Below are positions 7,671 through 17,078 of a DNA stretch of 64,000 nt, piece after piece. The notes below the pieces were generated by a model. That model did no database searches, was not told the DNA's origin, and saw nothing but the letters and a program-made list of their open reading frames with translations. Within the stretch, counting starts at the first letter, position 1. Each line of letters opens with the position of its first letter. The stretch lies in assembly GCA_027681045.1 (NCBI GenBank), contig JAQDCK010000006.1, positions 1 through 64,000 on the forward strand, read 5' to 3'. This DNA comes from Lactobacillaceae bacterium AF64-9pH9TA. Its GTDB lineage: Bacteria; Bacillota; Bacilli; Lactobacillales; Lactobacillaceae. A program made the translations under genes and the position numbers.

Positions 7671-9515
7671 TTATTCTTCGTGAGACTTAACGTCTTCCGC
7701 TGCTTCAGCTTCCAGGGAAGCTTCGTACTTTTCAACGCCTTCCTTGGCTGCTTCAGCGACTTCGATGCCCAGGTCGGTCAATTGCTGGTCAGCAACCGGA
7801 GCCGGAGCGTGCATCATTGGTTCGCTTGCGCTGGCGTTCTTCGGGAAGGCAATGACGTCACGGATGTTGTCCTTGCCTGCCAAAAGCATGGCGAAGCGGT
7901 CCAAGCCGATAGCCAAGCCGGCGTGCGGCGGGAAGCCCATGTCCAGGGCGTCCATCAAGAAGCCGAATTGTTCGTAGGCGCGTTCCTTAGTAAAGCCTAA
8001 AGCCTTGAACATCTTTTCCTGGATGTCCCGCTTGTGGATCCGGATGGAACCGCCGCCCAGTTCGTAACCGTTCAAAACGATGTCGTAACTGCGAGCGTGA
8101 GCCTTGTGCGGGTCGGTTTCCAGGAGTTCAATCCCCTTGTCGTCTGGCATGGTGAATGGGTGGTGGGCTGCAATCCAGCGCTCGTCGCCTTCATCATATT
8201 CAAAGAGCGGCCAGTCAACAACCCAGAGGTACTTGTAAGTATCCTTTGGAATGATGCCAGTTTCCTTGGCGGTTTGCCGGCGCAGGTAGTCCAGGGAGTC
8301 GCAGCAGACCTTCCATTGGTCAGCGATGAAGAGGAGGAGTTCCCCGCCTTCCAGGCCAAATTCTTGAACCAAGCCGGCTTTTTCTTCATCACTCAAGAAG
8401 CGGGAAACAGGACCAGAGAAGTCGCCGTCTTCATACTTGACCCAGGCCAGGCCCTTGGCGTGATAACGCTTGATGTAGTCCTGCATGGCTTCGATCTTCT
8501 TGCGGGAGTAGAACTTAGCCCCGCCCTTGACCGCGATCCCGCGGACAAAGCCGCCGTTTTCCAGGGCAGAAGCAAAGACCTTGAAACCGGACTTGGCAAA
8601 GACAGAACCCAAGTCGTGGATCAGCATTTCGTAACGGGTGTCCGGCTTGTCGCAGCCGTATTTGTCCATGGATTCCTGCCAAGTGATCCGCGGCAGCGGC
8701 AGCTGCAGGTCGATCCCCTTGACATCCTTCATAACCTTAGCCAGGAGGCCTTCAGTTACTTCTTGAACACCTTCTTCATCCATGAAGGAAGTTTCCAGGT
8801 CGATCTGGGTGAATTCCGGCTGCCGGTCCCCACGCAAGTCTTCGTCTCTGAAGCAGCGGGCGATCTGGTAGTACTTGTCAAAGCCGGCCCCCATCAAGAG
8901 CTGCTTGAAGATTTGCGGTGACTGCGGCAAGGCGTAGAAGGAGCCTGGGTAAACTCGGGAAGGAACCAGGTAGTCCCGGGCGCCTTCCGGCGTTGACTTG
9001 CCCAGGTCCGGGGTTTCAATGTTGATGAAGCCTTCCCCTGACAGGTAAGCGTTGGTAGCAGTCATGATCTGGGCCCGCATGATCAAGGCGTTTTGCAAGG
9101 TTGGCCGGCGCAAGTCCAGGTAGCGGTACTTCAGCCGAGTCTGTTCGCTGGCTACCAGATCATCCTTGATTTCAAATGGCGGAGTCTTAGCCTTGTTTAA
9201 GACCGTGATTTCGCTGGCAATGACTTCCACTTCACCGGTCTTCATGTCCGGATTCTTGCTAGAACGTTCGTTAACGTGCCCCTTGACTTCGACCACGTAT
9301 TCCTGGCCCAAAGAAGAGGCTACATCCATCAATTCCTGGCCGGAATCGTGGTTGACTACGACTTGGACGATCCCTTCCCGATCGCGCAGGTCGATAAAGA
9401 TCAGCTGGCCCAGATTCCGGACCCTTTGCACCCAGCCGTAAAGAAGGACGTCTTGGTCCAGGTACTGGCTGGTAATGTTGCCACAATAATCAGTTCTTTT
9501 TTCCATTTGCATCAT
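7671..9515 (-). CDS. aspS: Aspartyl-tRNA synthetase
   Basis: A 614-residue bacterial-type class II enzyme that charges tRNA-Asp. It has an N-terminal OB-fold anticodon domain (about 1-105) and motif 2 [20 protein letters not shown] near residue 215. A GAD insertion domain spans about 290-420, and motif 3 [15 protein letters not shown] lies near 535. The C-terminal tail is Glu-rich. It is the second gene of hisS-aspS, 15 nt after hisS. The ATG at 9515 has AGGAG 12 nt upstream; a second ATG follows at once. The hisS T-box leader should control it too. Confidence 0.95.
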   Translation of the reverse strand: MMQMEKRTDYCGNITSQYLDQDVLLYGWVQRVRNLGQLIFIDLRDREGIVQVVVNHDSGQELMDVASSLGQEYVVEVKGHVNERSSKNPDMKTGEVEVIASEITVLNKAKTPPFEIKDDLVASEQTRLKYRYLDLRRPTLQNALIMRAQIMTATNAYLSGEGFINIETPDLGKSTPEGARDYLVPSRVYPGSFYALPQSPQIFKQLLMGAGFDKYYQIARCFRDEDLRGDRQPEFTQIDLETSFMDEEGVQEVTEGLLAKVMKDVKGIDLQLPLPRITWQESMDKYGCDKPDTRYEMLIHDLGSVFAKSGFKVFASALENGGFVRGIAVKGGAKFYSRKKIEAMQDYIKRYHAKGLAWVKYEDGDFSGPVSRFLSDEEKAGLVQEFGLEGGELLLFIADQWKVCCDSLDYLRRQTAKETGIIPKDTYKYLWVVDWPLFEYDEGDERWIAAHHPFTMPDDKGIELLETDPHKAHARSYDIVLNGYELGGGSIRIHKRDIQEKMFKALGFTKERAYEQFGFLMDALDMGFPPHAGLAIGLDRFAMLLAGKDNIRDVIAFPKNASASEPMMHAPAPVADQQLTDLGIEVAEAAKEGVEKYEASLEAEAAEDVKSHEE

Positions 9516-9530
9516 TTTGCTAAAAATCTC

Positions 9531-10817
9531 CTATTTTTCGATCTTGGAAAGCAGGTCTGCCTTGTCTTCCAAGTCAGTAAATTCCAGACTGAACTGTTCC
9601 CCGTCGCTCAAGCGCTTGACGGTTAATTTGCCTTCAGCCAGTTCCTTGGCTCCCAAGGTCACGACGTAGCGGGCCCCGACCCGGTCAGCCTTTCTGAACT
9701 GGGCCTTGAGCTTCTTCTGGTCAACGTCGTATTGGGCGCTAAAGCCAAGGGAGCGGAGCTGGCGGGCAACTTCCACGGCCTTAATGTCGGTGCCTTCACC
9801 AATATTGGTGATGAAGAAGTCGATCCCTTGGTCTTCAAACATTTCCGGATTTTGCTTGGAGAGAACCAGCATCAGTCTTTCTTCCCCGATCCCGAAGCCG
9901 ACGGCTGGGGTTTCCGGGCCGGAGAATTCTTCAACCAGGTGGTTGTAGCGACCCCCGCCCAGGACAGTTGACGGGCTGGACCACAGGGACTTGTCGTCAA
10001 CCATGAATTCAAAGATCACGCCGGTGTAGTAGTCCAGGCCCCGGACCAGGTCGTCGTCGATGACGTACTTAACGCCCAGCTTGTCCAGGCTGGCCAGAAT
10101 CTTGTTGAAGTTTTCCTTGGATTCCTCGTCCAGGTAGTCCCGGATCTTCGGGGCTTCCGGCAAAAACTGCTGATCTTCTTCGGCCTTGGAATCCAGGATC
10201 CGGAGCGGGTTCTTGCCCAGCCGTCTTTGGGAGTCTTCTGAAAGCTGGTCCTTAACCGGGGTAAAGTAGTCCACCAGGGCATCGTGGTAAGCCTGGCGGA
10301 CCTGGCTGTCACCCAAAGTGTTGATGTGCAGCTCGTAGTTCTTGACCCCCAGTTCAGCCAGGAGGTCGTGACCTAGCAGGATGGTTTCCACATCAGCCAG
10401 GTAGCCGTTTGAACCGAAGCTTTCCACCCCAATCTGGTGGAATTCTCTTTGCCGGCCGGCTTGCGGACGTTCGTACCGGTACATCGGGGCAATGTAGTAG
10501 ACGTTGAAAGGCTTGACATAGTCCGGGCCGTAGATCTTGTTTTCCACGTAGGCCCGCACTACCCCAGCCGTGCCTTCTGGCCGGAGGGCGATGTGACGGC
10601 CGCCCTTGTCTTCAAAATCGTACATTTCCTTTTCAACCACGTCACTGGTTTCACCAGATGACCGGGAAAAGAGTTCGTAATTTTCAAAACTTGGCGTTCT
10701 GATTTCATGGTAGTTGGCCCGCTTGAAGAGGTCACGGGCGGTTTGTTCCACCTTTTCCCACTGGCCGGACGTTTCCGGGAGAATGTCGACTGTACCTTTT
10801 GGTCTTTGAACTCTCAT
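9531..10817 (-). CDS. hisS: Histidyl-tRNA synthetase
   Basis: A 428-residue class II synthetase of usual length. The N-terminus [10 protein letters not shown] is characteristic. Motif 2 [20 protein letters not shown] lies near residue 110, and the histidine-binding motif GLDYYTG and motif 3 [13 protein letters not shown] lie near 260-310. A C-terminal anticodon-binding domain follows. It is the first gene of hisS-aspS and is preceded by a complete T-box leader, so expression should rise when the cognate tRNA is uncharged. Confidence 0.95.
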   Translation of the reverse strand: MRVQRPKGTVDILPETSGQWEKVEQTARDLFKRANYHEIRTPSFENYELFSRSSGETSDVVEKEMYDFEDKGGRHIALRPEGTAGVVRAYVENKIYGPDYVKPFNVYYIAPMYRYERPQAGRQREFHQIGVESFGSNGYLADVETILLGHDLLAELGVKNYELHINTLGDSQVRQAYHDALVDYFTPVKDQLSEDSQRRLGKNPLRILDSKAEEDQQFLPEAPKIRDYLDEESKENFNKILASLDKLGVKYVIDDDLVRGLDYYTGVIFEFMVDDKSLWSSPSTVLGGGRYNHLVEEFSGPETPAVGFGIGEERLMLVLSKQNPEMFEDQGIDFFITNIGEGTDIKAVEVARQLRSLGFSAQYDVDQKKLKAQFRKADRVGARYVVTLGAKELAEGKLTVKRLSDGEQFSLEFTDLEDKADLLSKIEK

Positions 10818-10854
10818 AATTTCACCTTTGTTTCCTTGTTTTGACTAAGATAAT

Positions 10855-11075
10855 AAAAAGCGCCCTTGAATTTAATCAAGGGCGCTTGAAAACAGCACGG
10901 TACCACCTTTTGCTTGCTGTCATTAACGCTGACGAAACGAACCATTATCTGCTAAAGGGTCACAGCTAGCAGCCATCTGCTCTTTCACCAAACGGGCAGT
11001 CTCTAAAAAGGCCGGGCTATCTTCATTCTTTGTCATTGATAATTCTCATTAAGTTTATCCTGTTTTGCCCTCCTA
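10855..11075 (-). promoter_or_regulatory. T-box riboswitch of hisS-aspS
   Basis: The minus strand carries the conserved T-box AAAGGTGGTACCGTG (complement of about 10893-10908) and a strong terminator GCGCCCTTGATT/AATTCAAGGGCGC followed by TTTTT (about 10856-10886). A long stem I region lies upstream. A possible specifier is the GAC (Asp) within GTGAC at 10959-10963; I could not assign it with certainty. A likely promoter is TTGATT, 17 nt, TAAACT near 11050-11080. T-boxes read through when uncharged tRNA binds. Confidence 0.9.
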
Positions 11076-11098
11076 ATCAAGGGCTGAGGGGGAAAAAA

Positions 11099-11536
11099 TT
11101 ACAGGTCTAAGACAATCGTAAAGGGACCATCGTTTTCAAGTTCGACCTTCATGTCCGCACCAAACTCCCCACTTTCCACAGTCAGGCCCTGTTTAACCAG
11201 CTCCTGGTTAAAGTCTTCCCAGAGCTGGCTGGACTTAGGCGGCCGCATGGCGTGGACAAAACTTGGCCGGTTCCCCTTCTTGGTATCGGCCAGGAGGGTA
11301 AACTGGCTGACGGACAGGATCTGCCCGCCGACATCCTTGATGCCCAGGTTGGTCTTGCCAGCTTCATCTTCGAAGATCCGCATCTTGGCAATCTTGTCGG
11401 CAGCTTTGACCACCTGCTCTTCCCCGTCGCCTTCAGCCAGGCCGACTAATAAAAGCAGACCCTTTCGGATCTGGCCGACGGTCTCGCCGTCAATTCTGAC
11501 GGCGGCATGATTGACTCTTTGAATTACTACGCGCAT
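11099..11536 (-). CDS. dtd: D-aminoacyl-tRNA deacylase
   Basis: A 145-residue enzyme, full family length, that hydrolyses D-amino acids from tRNA (proofreading). It has the catalytic block [17 protein letters not shown] near residues 77-93 and the C-terminal NDGPFTIVL with the Gly-Pro motif. The start MRVVIQRV is typical. It lies 27 nt downstream of the RelA/SpoT gene and is probably cotranscribed with it, a common rel-dtd pair in Firmicutes. The hisS T-box leader starts right after its stop codon. Confidence 0.95.
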   Translation of the reverse strand: MRVVIQRVNHAAVRIDGETVGQIRKGLLLLVGLAEGDGEEQVVKAADKIAKMRIFEDEAGKTNLGIKDVGGQILSVSQFTLLADTKKGNRPSFVHAMRPPKSSQLWEDFNQELVKQGLTVESGEFGADMKVELENDGPFTIVLDL

Positions 11537-11563
11537 TTTTCTAAAAATCTCCCTGCTTCTAGC

Positions 11564-13825
11564 TTAGTTATCCGTCCGCTTGGTGTCATAAACGTCTGGG
11601 ATGTCCCGCAGCTTGGCCATAATATCGTTCAGCTGGGCAGCATTCTTGACTTCGACCGTGATGTAGAAGTGGGCAATGTTTTCTTCGTTGACGCTGGCTG
11701 AAACATTGGTGATGTTATTGGTCAAGGCATTCAAGCGGTTGATGACGTCACCCAGCAGTTTCTGCCGGTTGTAGCCAAAGAGCTCGAAGTTGGCATTGAA
11801 GCTGGCCTGCTTGCCTTCGTCAATCTTATTCCATTCAACATCGATCATCCGCCCTTGGGCAGCCGGGTCCGCACTGACCACGTTCCGGCAGTCAGCCCGG
11901 TGGACAGTGACCCCCCGGCCCTTAGTCACATAACCAACGATCGGGTCGCCTGGGACCGGGTTGCAGCACTTGGCAAAGTGCAGGTCCAAATCTTCCAGGC
12001 CCTGGACTCTGACCAAGCTGTCCGGCTTTTTGCCCTTGGTCCTGGACTTGGCATCGTCTTTTTGCGGAGCGGGCTTTTTAACCACGCTGGAAGCTGTCGC
12101 CTGCTGGCCGGCGGACATGATCTGGGCTTCAAACTGCTTCTGCTTCTCTTCTTCCTGCTGCCGGCGCAGGTCGGCCGTCAAGCGGTTGTAGATAGATAAG
12201 GCAGACATGTTGCCAAAGCCGATAGCAGAGTACATGTCTTCGTCGGTCTTGAAGCTGAAGTGGTCCAGGACTTCGTCGATGTGTCTCTTGTCCAAAAAGT
12301 CCTTGGCGCTTAAGTCGTTTTCCTTGAGCAGGTCAACCAGCTCACTCTTGCCCCGGGCCACGCTCTCTTCCCGGTCAACATCTCTGAAGTAGCGGCGGAT
12401 CTTGTTCTTGGCCCGGGAGGTCTTGACCATTTCCGCCCAGTCTCTTGAAGGCCGAGCATTGCTTTGGGTCAAGATGTCGACCACGTCCCCGTTCTTCAGC
12501 TTGTAGTCCAAAGGAACCAGCTTGTCGTTGACCTTGGCCCCGATGGCGTGGTCGCCGACTTGGGTGTGGATGGCGTAGGCAAAGTCCAGGGTGACTGATC
12601 CTTTAGGCAGTTCGTAGACTTCCCCTTTTGGCGTAAAGACGTAGACCTTGTCGGCAAAAATATCCGAATGAACGGCTTCCATGAATTCGTCAGCGTCGCT
12701 GGAATCCTTCTGCAGCTCCAAGATTTCCCGGCCGATATCGAGAGCCCCGCCGTCTTTTTCATCAACGCCTTGGAAGTTGCCCCGCTTGTAAGCCCAGTGG
12801 GCCGCGACACCGTATTCAGCAACCTCGTGCATTTCTTCAGTTCTGATCTGGATTTCCAAAGGCTTGCCGCCAGGGCCAATGATGGTCGTGTGCAGGGACT
12901 GGTAGCCGTTGGCCTTAGGCATGGCAATGTAGTCCTTAAAGCGGCCCGGCATTGGCTTCCACTTGGTATGAACTGCCCCTAAAACTGCATAACAGTCCTT
13001 AACCGTCGGCACGATCACCCGGACAGCCAGCAAGTCATAGATTTCGTTGAAGTCCTTGTGCTTGTTGACCATCTTCTTATAGATGGAATAGATGTGCTTT
13101 GGCCGGCCACTGATGTCGTACTTGATCCCTAAGGAATCAAGAGTTCCCCGCAAGTAGTCGATAGCGTCCTTAATGTAGCCTTCCCGTTCACTGCGCTTGG
13201 CGTCCATCATAGAGACGATCTTGTAGTACTCTTCCGGGTTCATGTAGTGGAAAGACATGTCTTCCAGTTCCCACTTGATGGTCCCGATCCCCAGCCGGTC
13301 AGCCAATGGAGCATAGATGTCCAGGGTTTCAGCGGCAATGCGGCGCTGCTTGTCTGGGCGCAAATGTTCCAGGGTATGCATGTTGTGCAGGCGGTCAGCC
13401 AGCTTAACCAGGATGACCCGGAGGTCTTTAGCCATGGCGATCAGCATCTTGCGGTGGTTTTCCGCCAGGAATTCCTTGTGGGACTTGTATTCGTACTTGT
13501 TCAGCTTGGTGACCCCGTCAACGATGAAGGCCACGTCGGCGCCGAACTTTTCCTTGATGTCGTCGTTGGTGACCGAGGTGTCTTCAACCGTGTCGTGCAA
13601 AAAGCCGGCAGCCACCGTGTCCGGGTCCAGGCCTAAATTGGCCAGGGTCCCTGCTACCTGGGTCGGGTGGACAATGTACGGCTGGCCAGAGGCTCTGGTT
13701 TGTCCCTCATGGGCCCGGGCCGCGAATTGATAGGCACTTTCGACAAAGGCCAATTGGTCGGCCGTCATGTATTTCTTGCAGGCGGCCATGACCTGCTCGT
13801 GAGTCATTTCAATATACTTTGACAT
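11564..13825 (-). CDS. rel: Bifunctional (p)ppGpp synthetase/hydrolase, long RelA/SpoT homologue
   Basis: 753 residues. It has an N-terminal HD hydrolase domain with FLHDTVEDT (near 75) and a synthetase domain (about 190-390, including YGVAAHWAYK). A TGS domain (about 400-460, KVYVFTPKGEVYELPKGSV) and a conserved Cys-containing motif (HFAKCCNPVPGD) follow, with a C-terminal ACT domain (about 680-750). The intact HD residues suggest both hydrolysis and synthesis. This is the main stringent-response enzyme; a separate small synthetase lies at 22662-23270. Confidence 0.95.
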   Translation of the reverse strand: MSKYIEMTHEQVMAACKKYMTADQLAFVESAYQFAARAHEGQTRASGQPYIVHPTQVAGTLANLGLDPDTVAAGFLHDTVEDTSVTNDDIKEKFGADVAFIVDGVTKLNKYEYKSHKEFLAENHRKMLIAMAKDLRVILVKLADRLHNMHTLEHLRPDKQRRIAAETLDIYAPLADRLGIGTIKWELEDMSFHYMNPEEYYKIVSMMDAKRSEREGYIKDAIDYLRGTLDSLGIKYDISGRPKHIYSIYKKMVNKHKDFNEIYDLLAVRVIVPTVKDCYAVLGAVHTKWKPMPGRFKDYIAMPKANGYQSLHTTIIGPGGKPLEIQIRTEEMHEVAEYGVAAHWAYKRGNFQGVDEKDGGALDIGREILELQKDSSDADEFMEAVHSDIFADKVYVFTPKGEVYELPKGSVTLDFAYAIHTQVGDHAIGAKVNDKLVPLDYKLKNGDVVDILTQSNARPSRDWAEMVKTSRAKNKIRRYFRDVDREESVARGKSELVDLLKENDLSAKDFLDKRHIDEVLDHFSFKTDEDMYSAIGFGNMSALSIYNRLTADLRRQQEEEKQKQFEAQIMSAGQQATASSVVKKPAPQKDDAKSRTKGKKPDSLVRVQGLEDLDLHFAKCCNPVPGDPIVGYVTKGRGVTVHRADCRNVVSADPAAQGRMIDVEWNKIDEGKQASFNANFELFGYNRQKLLGDVINRLNALTNNITNVSASVNEENIAHFYITVEVKNAAQLNDIMAKLRDIPDVYDTKRTDN

Positions 13826-13984
13826 CTAGATCACCAGTTTCTAACATTTAATTAATCAGTACCTGTTATTTTAGCGCAAAAAGTTCTATTAACACAAGCT
13901 TAAACTCTTAAGCTGGACTACTTATAAAAAAATGAGAGTTTTTTGCTTTTATTTTAACGCATTTTTCCTCAAATACTGAAACAG

Positions 13985-14929
13985 TTAGTCATGCTTGCGG
14001 GAAATTGCCAGACCGATCCAGCGGCCAGCCCGCATCTTAAGGTCGATTTGGAAGGAATTCTCTGCCAGGGCCTGTTCAATTTTTGGCAGCTGCAGGTAGT
14101 CGATCCCGGAGAAGATGACCTGGCCGTCTTCATTCAAGTGACTGTCCAGCTGCGGAATTAGGTCCAAAAGGATTTCAGCTAGGATATTAGCCACGATCAA
14201 GTCAAACTTGCCATCAACGTCAGCCAGGAGGCTGGTCTTTTGCAAGGCGATGTCGTGGATGCCGTTTAAGGCCGCGTTTTCTTCAGCTGCCGTCATTGAT
14301 TCATCAGAAATGTCCGTGGCCAAAACGCTCTTGGCCCCCAGCTTGTGGGCAGCAATGGCCAAAATGCCGGACCCCGTCCCCACGTCAGCGACAGTAAGTG
14401 GCTTGACCATGGCCCGTTCAATGCCCAGCATGGCCAGCTGAGTGGTTTGGTGGTTGCCAGTCCCAAAGGCCAGACCCGGATCCAGGCGGATGATTTCCTG
14501 GTCCTTAAAGGCTGGCTGGTAGTCTTCCCATTCCGGTACGATGGCCAGGTGACGGGACAAGTTGATGACGTGGTAGTACTTTTGCCAGACAGTGTTCCAG
14601 TCCTGGTCAGCAACATAGTCAACGGAGATTTCGCCAGGAGCTGTCTTTAAGCCGTAGCCCGCCAGTTCAGTCAGCTTGTCCTTGAAGCAGTTGACCGTTT
14701 CTTCAGGGTCGGTTTCTTCATCAAAGTAAACAATGAATTCCAGCTCATCAGGCAGGTTTGGGATGTCATCCATGTCAACGACCGTTGAGTCGTGCAGCCA
14801 TCCGGCTTGTTCAAAGTCGCTTCTGCGCCGGGCTTCGGTCCCCAGGGCCTTTAAGTCTTCCGTGGCAAAATAGGCCAGGGCGTCTTCAACGTCGTAGCTG
14901 CTTTCAATCTTGATTTCAAGTAATTTCAT
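13985..14929 (-). CDS. prmA: Ribosomal protein L11 methyltransferase
   Basis: A 314-residue SAM-dependent methyltransferase. Motif I VADVGTGSGILAIAA lies near residues 180-195 and the conserved LIVANILAEILLDL block near 245; a substrate-recognition N-terminal domain comes first. It methylates ribosomal protein L11. It is transcribed alone, or ahead of the rel-dtd pair, from which a 159-nt gap separates it. Confidence 0.9.
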   Translation of the reverse strand: MKLLEIKIESSYDVEDALAYFATEDLKALGTEARRRSDFEQAGWLHDSTVVDMDDIPNLPDELEFIVYFDEETDPEETVNCFKDKLTELAGYGLKTAPGEISVDYVADQDWNTVWQKYYHVINLSRHLAIVPEWEDYQPAFKDQEIIRLDPGLAFGTGNHQTTQLAMLGIERAMVKPLTVADVGTGSGILAIAAHKLGAKSVLATDISDESMTAAEENAALNGIHDIALQKTSLLADVDGKFDLIVANILAEILLDLIPQLDSHLNEDGQVIFSGIDYLQLPKIEQALAENSFQIDLKMRAGRWIGLAISRKHD

Positions 14930-14991
14930 GATTATATCTTCTTTCTTTAGCTTCTTCTCTTAAAATGGTATCATGGAAAGCGGTGATAACA

Positions 14992-15498
14992 ATGTCAAAA
15001 AAGAAAAAGAATAAAAACAAATTAGACAAGACCCTGGTGGAAAAGATTCTCGACCAGCAAAAAATTGCCTATGAGCAGCATATCAGCGAAATTTCTGAAG
15101 ACCACGGGGTAGCCCAGGTGGGGACTGGCAATCCTATTTTAGAAGGCCACCCGGTATACAAGACCCTGGCGGTCAATGGCAACAAGACCGGCCCGATCGT
15201 CGGCGTGGTGCCTTTGAGCGGCCACTTGGACCTCAAGAAGATTGCCAAGGCTTCCGGCAACAAGAAGTGTGAAATGATCCCCCTCAAGCAGCTGGAAAAG
15301 ACCACTGGCTACGTGCACGGGGCCAACACGCCGATTGGCATCTACCACAGCAAGAAGTTCCCGATCTTTTTGGATGAGAGTGTCTTAAAAGAAGACGGGA
15401 TCTGGGTGTCCAGCGGCGAAGTGGGCCGCAGCGTCATGGTCAACCCGCTTGATCTGCAGAAACTGGTCAAGGCCACGGTGGCTGACCTGCAGGAATAA
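14992..15498 (+). CDS. ybaK: YbaK/EbsC family aminoacyl-tRNA deacylase
   Basis: A 168-residue protein. A Lys-rich start (MSKKKKNKNK) precedes a YbaK-type editing domain with VGVVPLSGHLDLKKIAKASG and a C-terminal KATVADL tail, plus the family's GYVHGANTPIG segment. Such enzymes clear Cys mischarged on tRNA-Pro. ATG 14992 is chosen because GGTGAT precedes it; an upstream ATG at 14965 has no ribosome site. It is divergent from prmA. Confidence 0.85.
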   Translation: MSKKKKNKNKLDKTLVEKILDQQKIAYEQHISEISEDHGVAQVGTGNPILEGHPVYKTLAVNGNKTGPIVGVVPLSGHLDLKKIAKASGNKKCEMIPLKQLEKTTGYVHGANTPIGIYHSKKFPIFLDESVLKEDGIWVSSGEVGRSVMVNPLDLQKLVKATVADLQE

Positions 15499-15503
15499 TA
15501 CAC

Positions 15504-15546
15504 AAAAACAGCTTTTACCCTTATTTTTGGGCAAAAGCTGTTTTTC
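15504..15546. terminator. Bidirectional terminator between ybaK and the ThrE-type exporter gene
   Basis: A 17-bp stem AAAAACAGCTTTTACCC / GGGCAAAAGCTGTTTTT (one G-U), with T runs in both directions, between convergent genes. Confidence 0.9.
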
Positions 15547-15554
15547 TTTCTATT

Positions 15555-16913
15555 TTAATCGACTCGGCGCCACTTCTTGTCGGTCAAGATTCTGGCGATC
15601 AAGAGGCCGGCAGGCAAGGATAAGACCAGCATCAAAGCTTCAGTCATCCAGGTAGCCCCGGCCCCGACATTGGTCAAGGCCAAGAGGAAGATCCCCCGGT
15701 ACATGTAGAGGCCGGGCACCATGATAACGATGGAAGGCACGGTCAAGGCGATCCGCGGATAGCCAACCTTTTCCCGGACATAGCCGGCCAAAAGACCAGC
15801 CAACAGAGCGGCTAAAAAGGCAGCTAAAGGAGCCGGGAAATGGGCAAAGTCAACCAAGGACAAGCGCATGGTATTGGCAATCGCCCCCACTAGCCCGGCC
15901 GCGGCGGCCATCCTCCGGTGGGAGTTGAACATCAAGGAGAACCCGAAGACTCCGCAGAAGCTGGCTAAGAGGCGGCAGGCCGCCAGAACTGGCCGGGAAA
16001 GCCCCAAGGCCGGCAGGTCACCAGGCTTGATCTGAAGAGCCGTAGCCATCACCCAGCCAGTGCCAGTCGCGATCAAGATAATGAAGATGGCGTAAGTCAT
16101 CCGCTCCAGGCCAGACCGCATGTCCAGCTTGGCGATGTCCAGACCGGAAGTAATAAAGGGAAAACCTGGAATAACGAAGAGCATGGCCCCAATGTAGCCG
16201 CGCATATGGATCATATCGACGTTAAAGAGCAAGTGGCCCAGCATGAAGGCCAGGAAGTAGGACAAGCAAGCCGCGGCCACCCCCACGGCAGTCGTGGCGG
16301 CAACCGTGATTCGTCTTTTAGCTAAGCTGCCCCGGGCAAACTGGCCCAGACCCGCCCCGATAAAGGAGCAGATGATTTCCGGAATCCCCCCGCCCAAAAG
16401 AAAAATGAAGCCGCCGCAGGCCAAAGCCGCGGCCAGGCTGGAACCCCAGAGCGGATAACGGCCTTTCATATGTTCGATTTCCCCTAAGCGGCGGCGAACT
16501 GTCTTGATTTCAAAGTCACCGCCGGCTGCTTCGAACTGGCGGACGAACTTTTCCAATTCGTTCAGCTTGGCCATGTTGACCCCGGTGGTTGGCAGGGCCA
16601 GGCTTTGGGAATAGGACTGGTTGTCAACGTCAAAGTAGGTGCAGACGATGGAGATCAGACCGATGTCAGCGCTGCAGGTCAAGTCCAGGGTTCTGGCCAG
16701 GGTGTCCATGGCGTCGCGGACTCGCCAGGCCCCAGTCCCGCAGCTCAGCATCATCATGCCGACCCGGGAGATGATCGACCCTTTTTCAATCAAGGTTGCT
16801 TCCTTGATCTTGGTGTCGTCATCGCTTTGGAAGAACTCTTCCCACTGCACTCGCATGTGGTGGTGGTGTGAGAGGTGGTGTTGGTACTCTTGCTCAGTAC
16901 TTTCGGTTTTCAT
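15555..16913 (-). CDS. ThrE-type threonine/serine exporter, fused DUF1212-DUF3815
   Basis: 452 residues. The cytosolic first part to about 160 contains the conserved TLDLTCSADIGLISI and MAKLNELEKFVRQF region. About ten membrane segments follow in two blocks, so both halves of the exporter are in one chain as in ThrE. A His-rich stretch (HHLSHHHH, residues 12-19) near the start is unusual. A later start at MRVQWEEFF is possible, since GAAGG lies about 14 nt before the first ATG. The likely role is export of Thr, Ser or related small molecules. Confidence 0.8.
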   Translation of the reverse strand: MKTESTEQEYQHHLSHHHHMRVQWEEFFQSDDDTKIKEATLIEKGSIISRVGMMMLSCGTGAWRVRDAMDTLARTLDLTCSADIGLISIVCTYFDVDNQSYSQSLALPTTGVNMAKLNELEKFVRQFEAAGGDFEIKTVRRRLGEIEHMKGRYPLWGSSLAAALACGGFIFLLGGGIPEIICSFIGAGLGQFARGSLAKRRITVAATTAVGVAAACLSYFLAFMLGHLLFNVDMIHMRGYIGAMLFVIPGFPFITSGLDIAKLDMRSGLERMTYAIFIILIATGTGWVMATALQIKPGDLPALGLSRPVLAACRLLASFCGVFGFSLMFNSHRRMAAAAGLVGAIANTMRLSLVDFAHFPAPLAAFLAALLAGLLAGYVREKVGYPRIALTVPSIVIMVPGLYMYRGIFLLALTNVGAGATWMTEALMLVLSLPAGLLIARILTDKKWRRVD

Positions 16914-17035
16914 GTTGACCGTGTTTGCCTTCTTTCATTTTTCTTTGCATTTCTCAACTTTTTCATTTTAGCATAAAAAGAGACTGCAATTTCCCGCCCT
17001 TCCCTAGTTAAGCGCTTGCTATACAAATAATTTTA

Positions 17036-17070
17036 ATAAAAAAACCGCCCCAGCGAGCTGAGACGGTTAG
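17036..17070 (-). terminator. Terminator of the mevalonate operon
   Basis: On the minus strand AACCGTCTCAGC ... GCTGGGGCGGTT is followed by TTTTTTT, 9 nt after the mvaS stop codon. Confidence 0.8.
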
Positions 17071-17078
17071 CGTCATAT

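Noticed and set aside
8034-8921. 295-codon plus-strand frame inside aspS
   Set aside because: Antisense shadow caused by GC-rich third codon positions.
13903-13945. Inverted repeat AAACTCT/AGAGTTT between rel and prmA
   Set aside because: The T run lies on the plus strand, where no gene ends; both neighbours are on the minus strand, and the loop is long.
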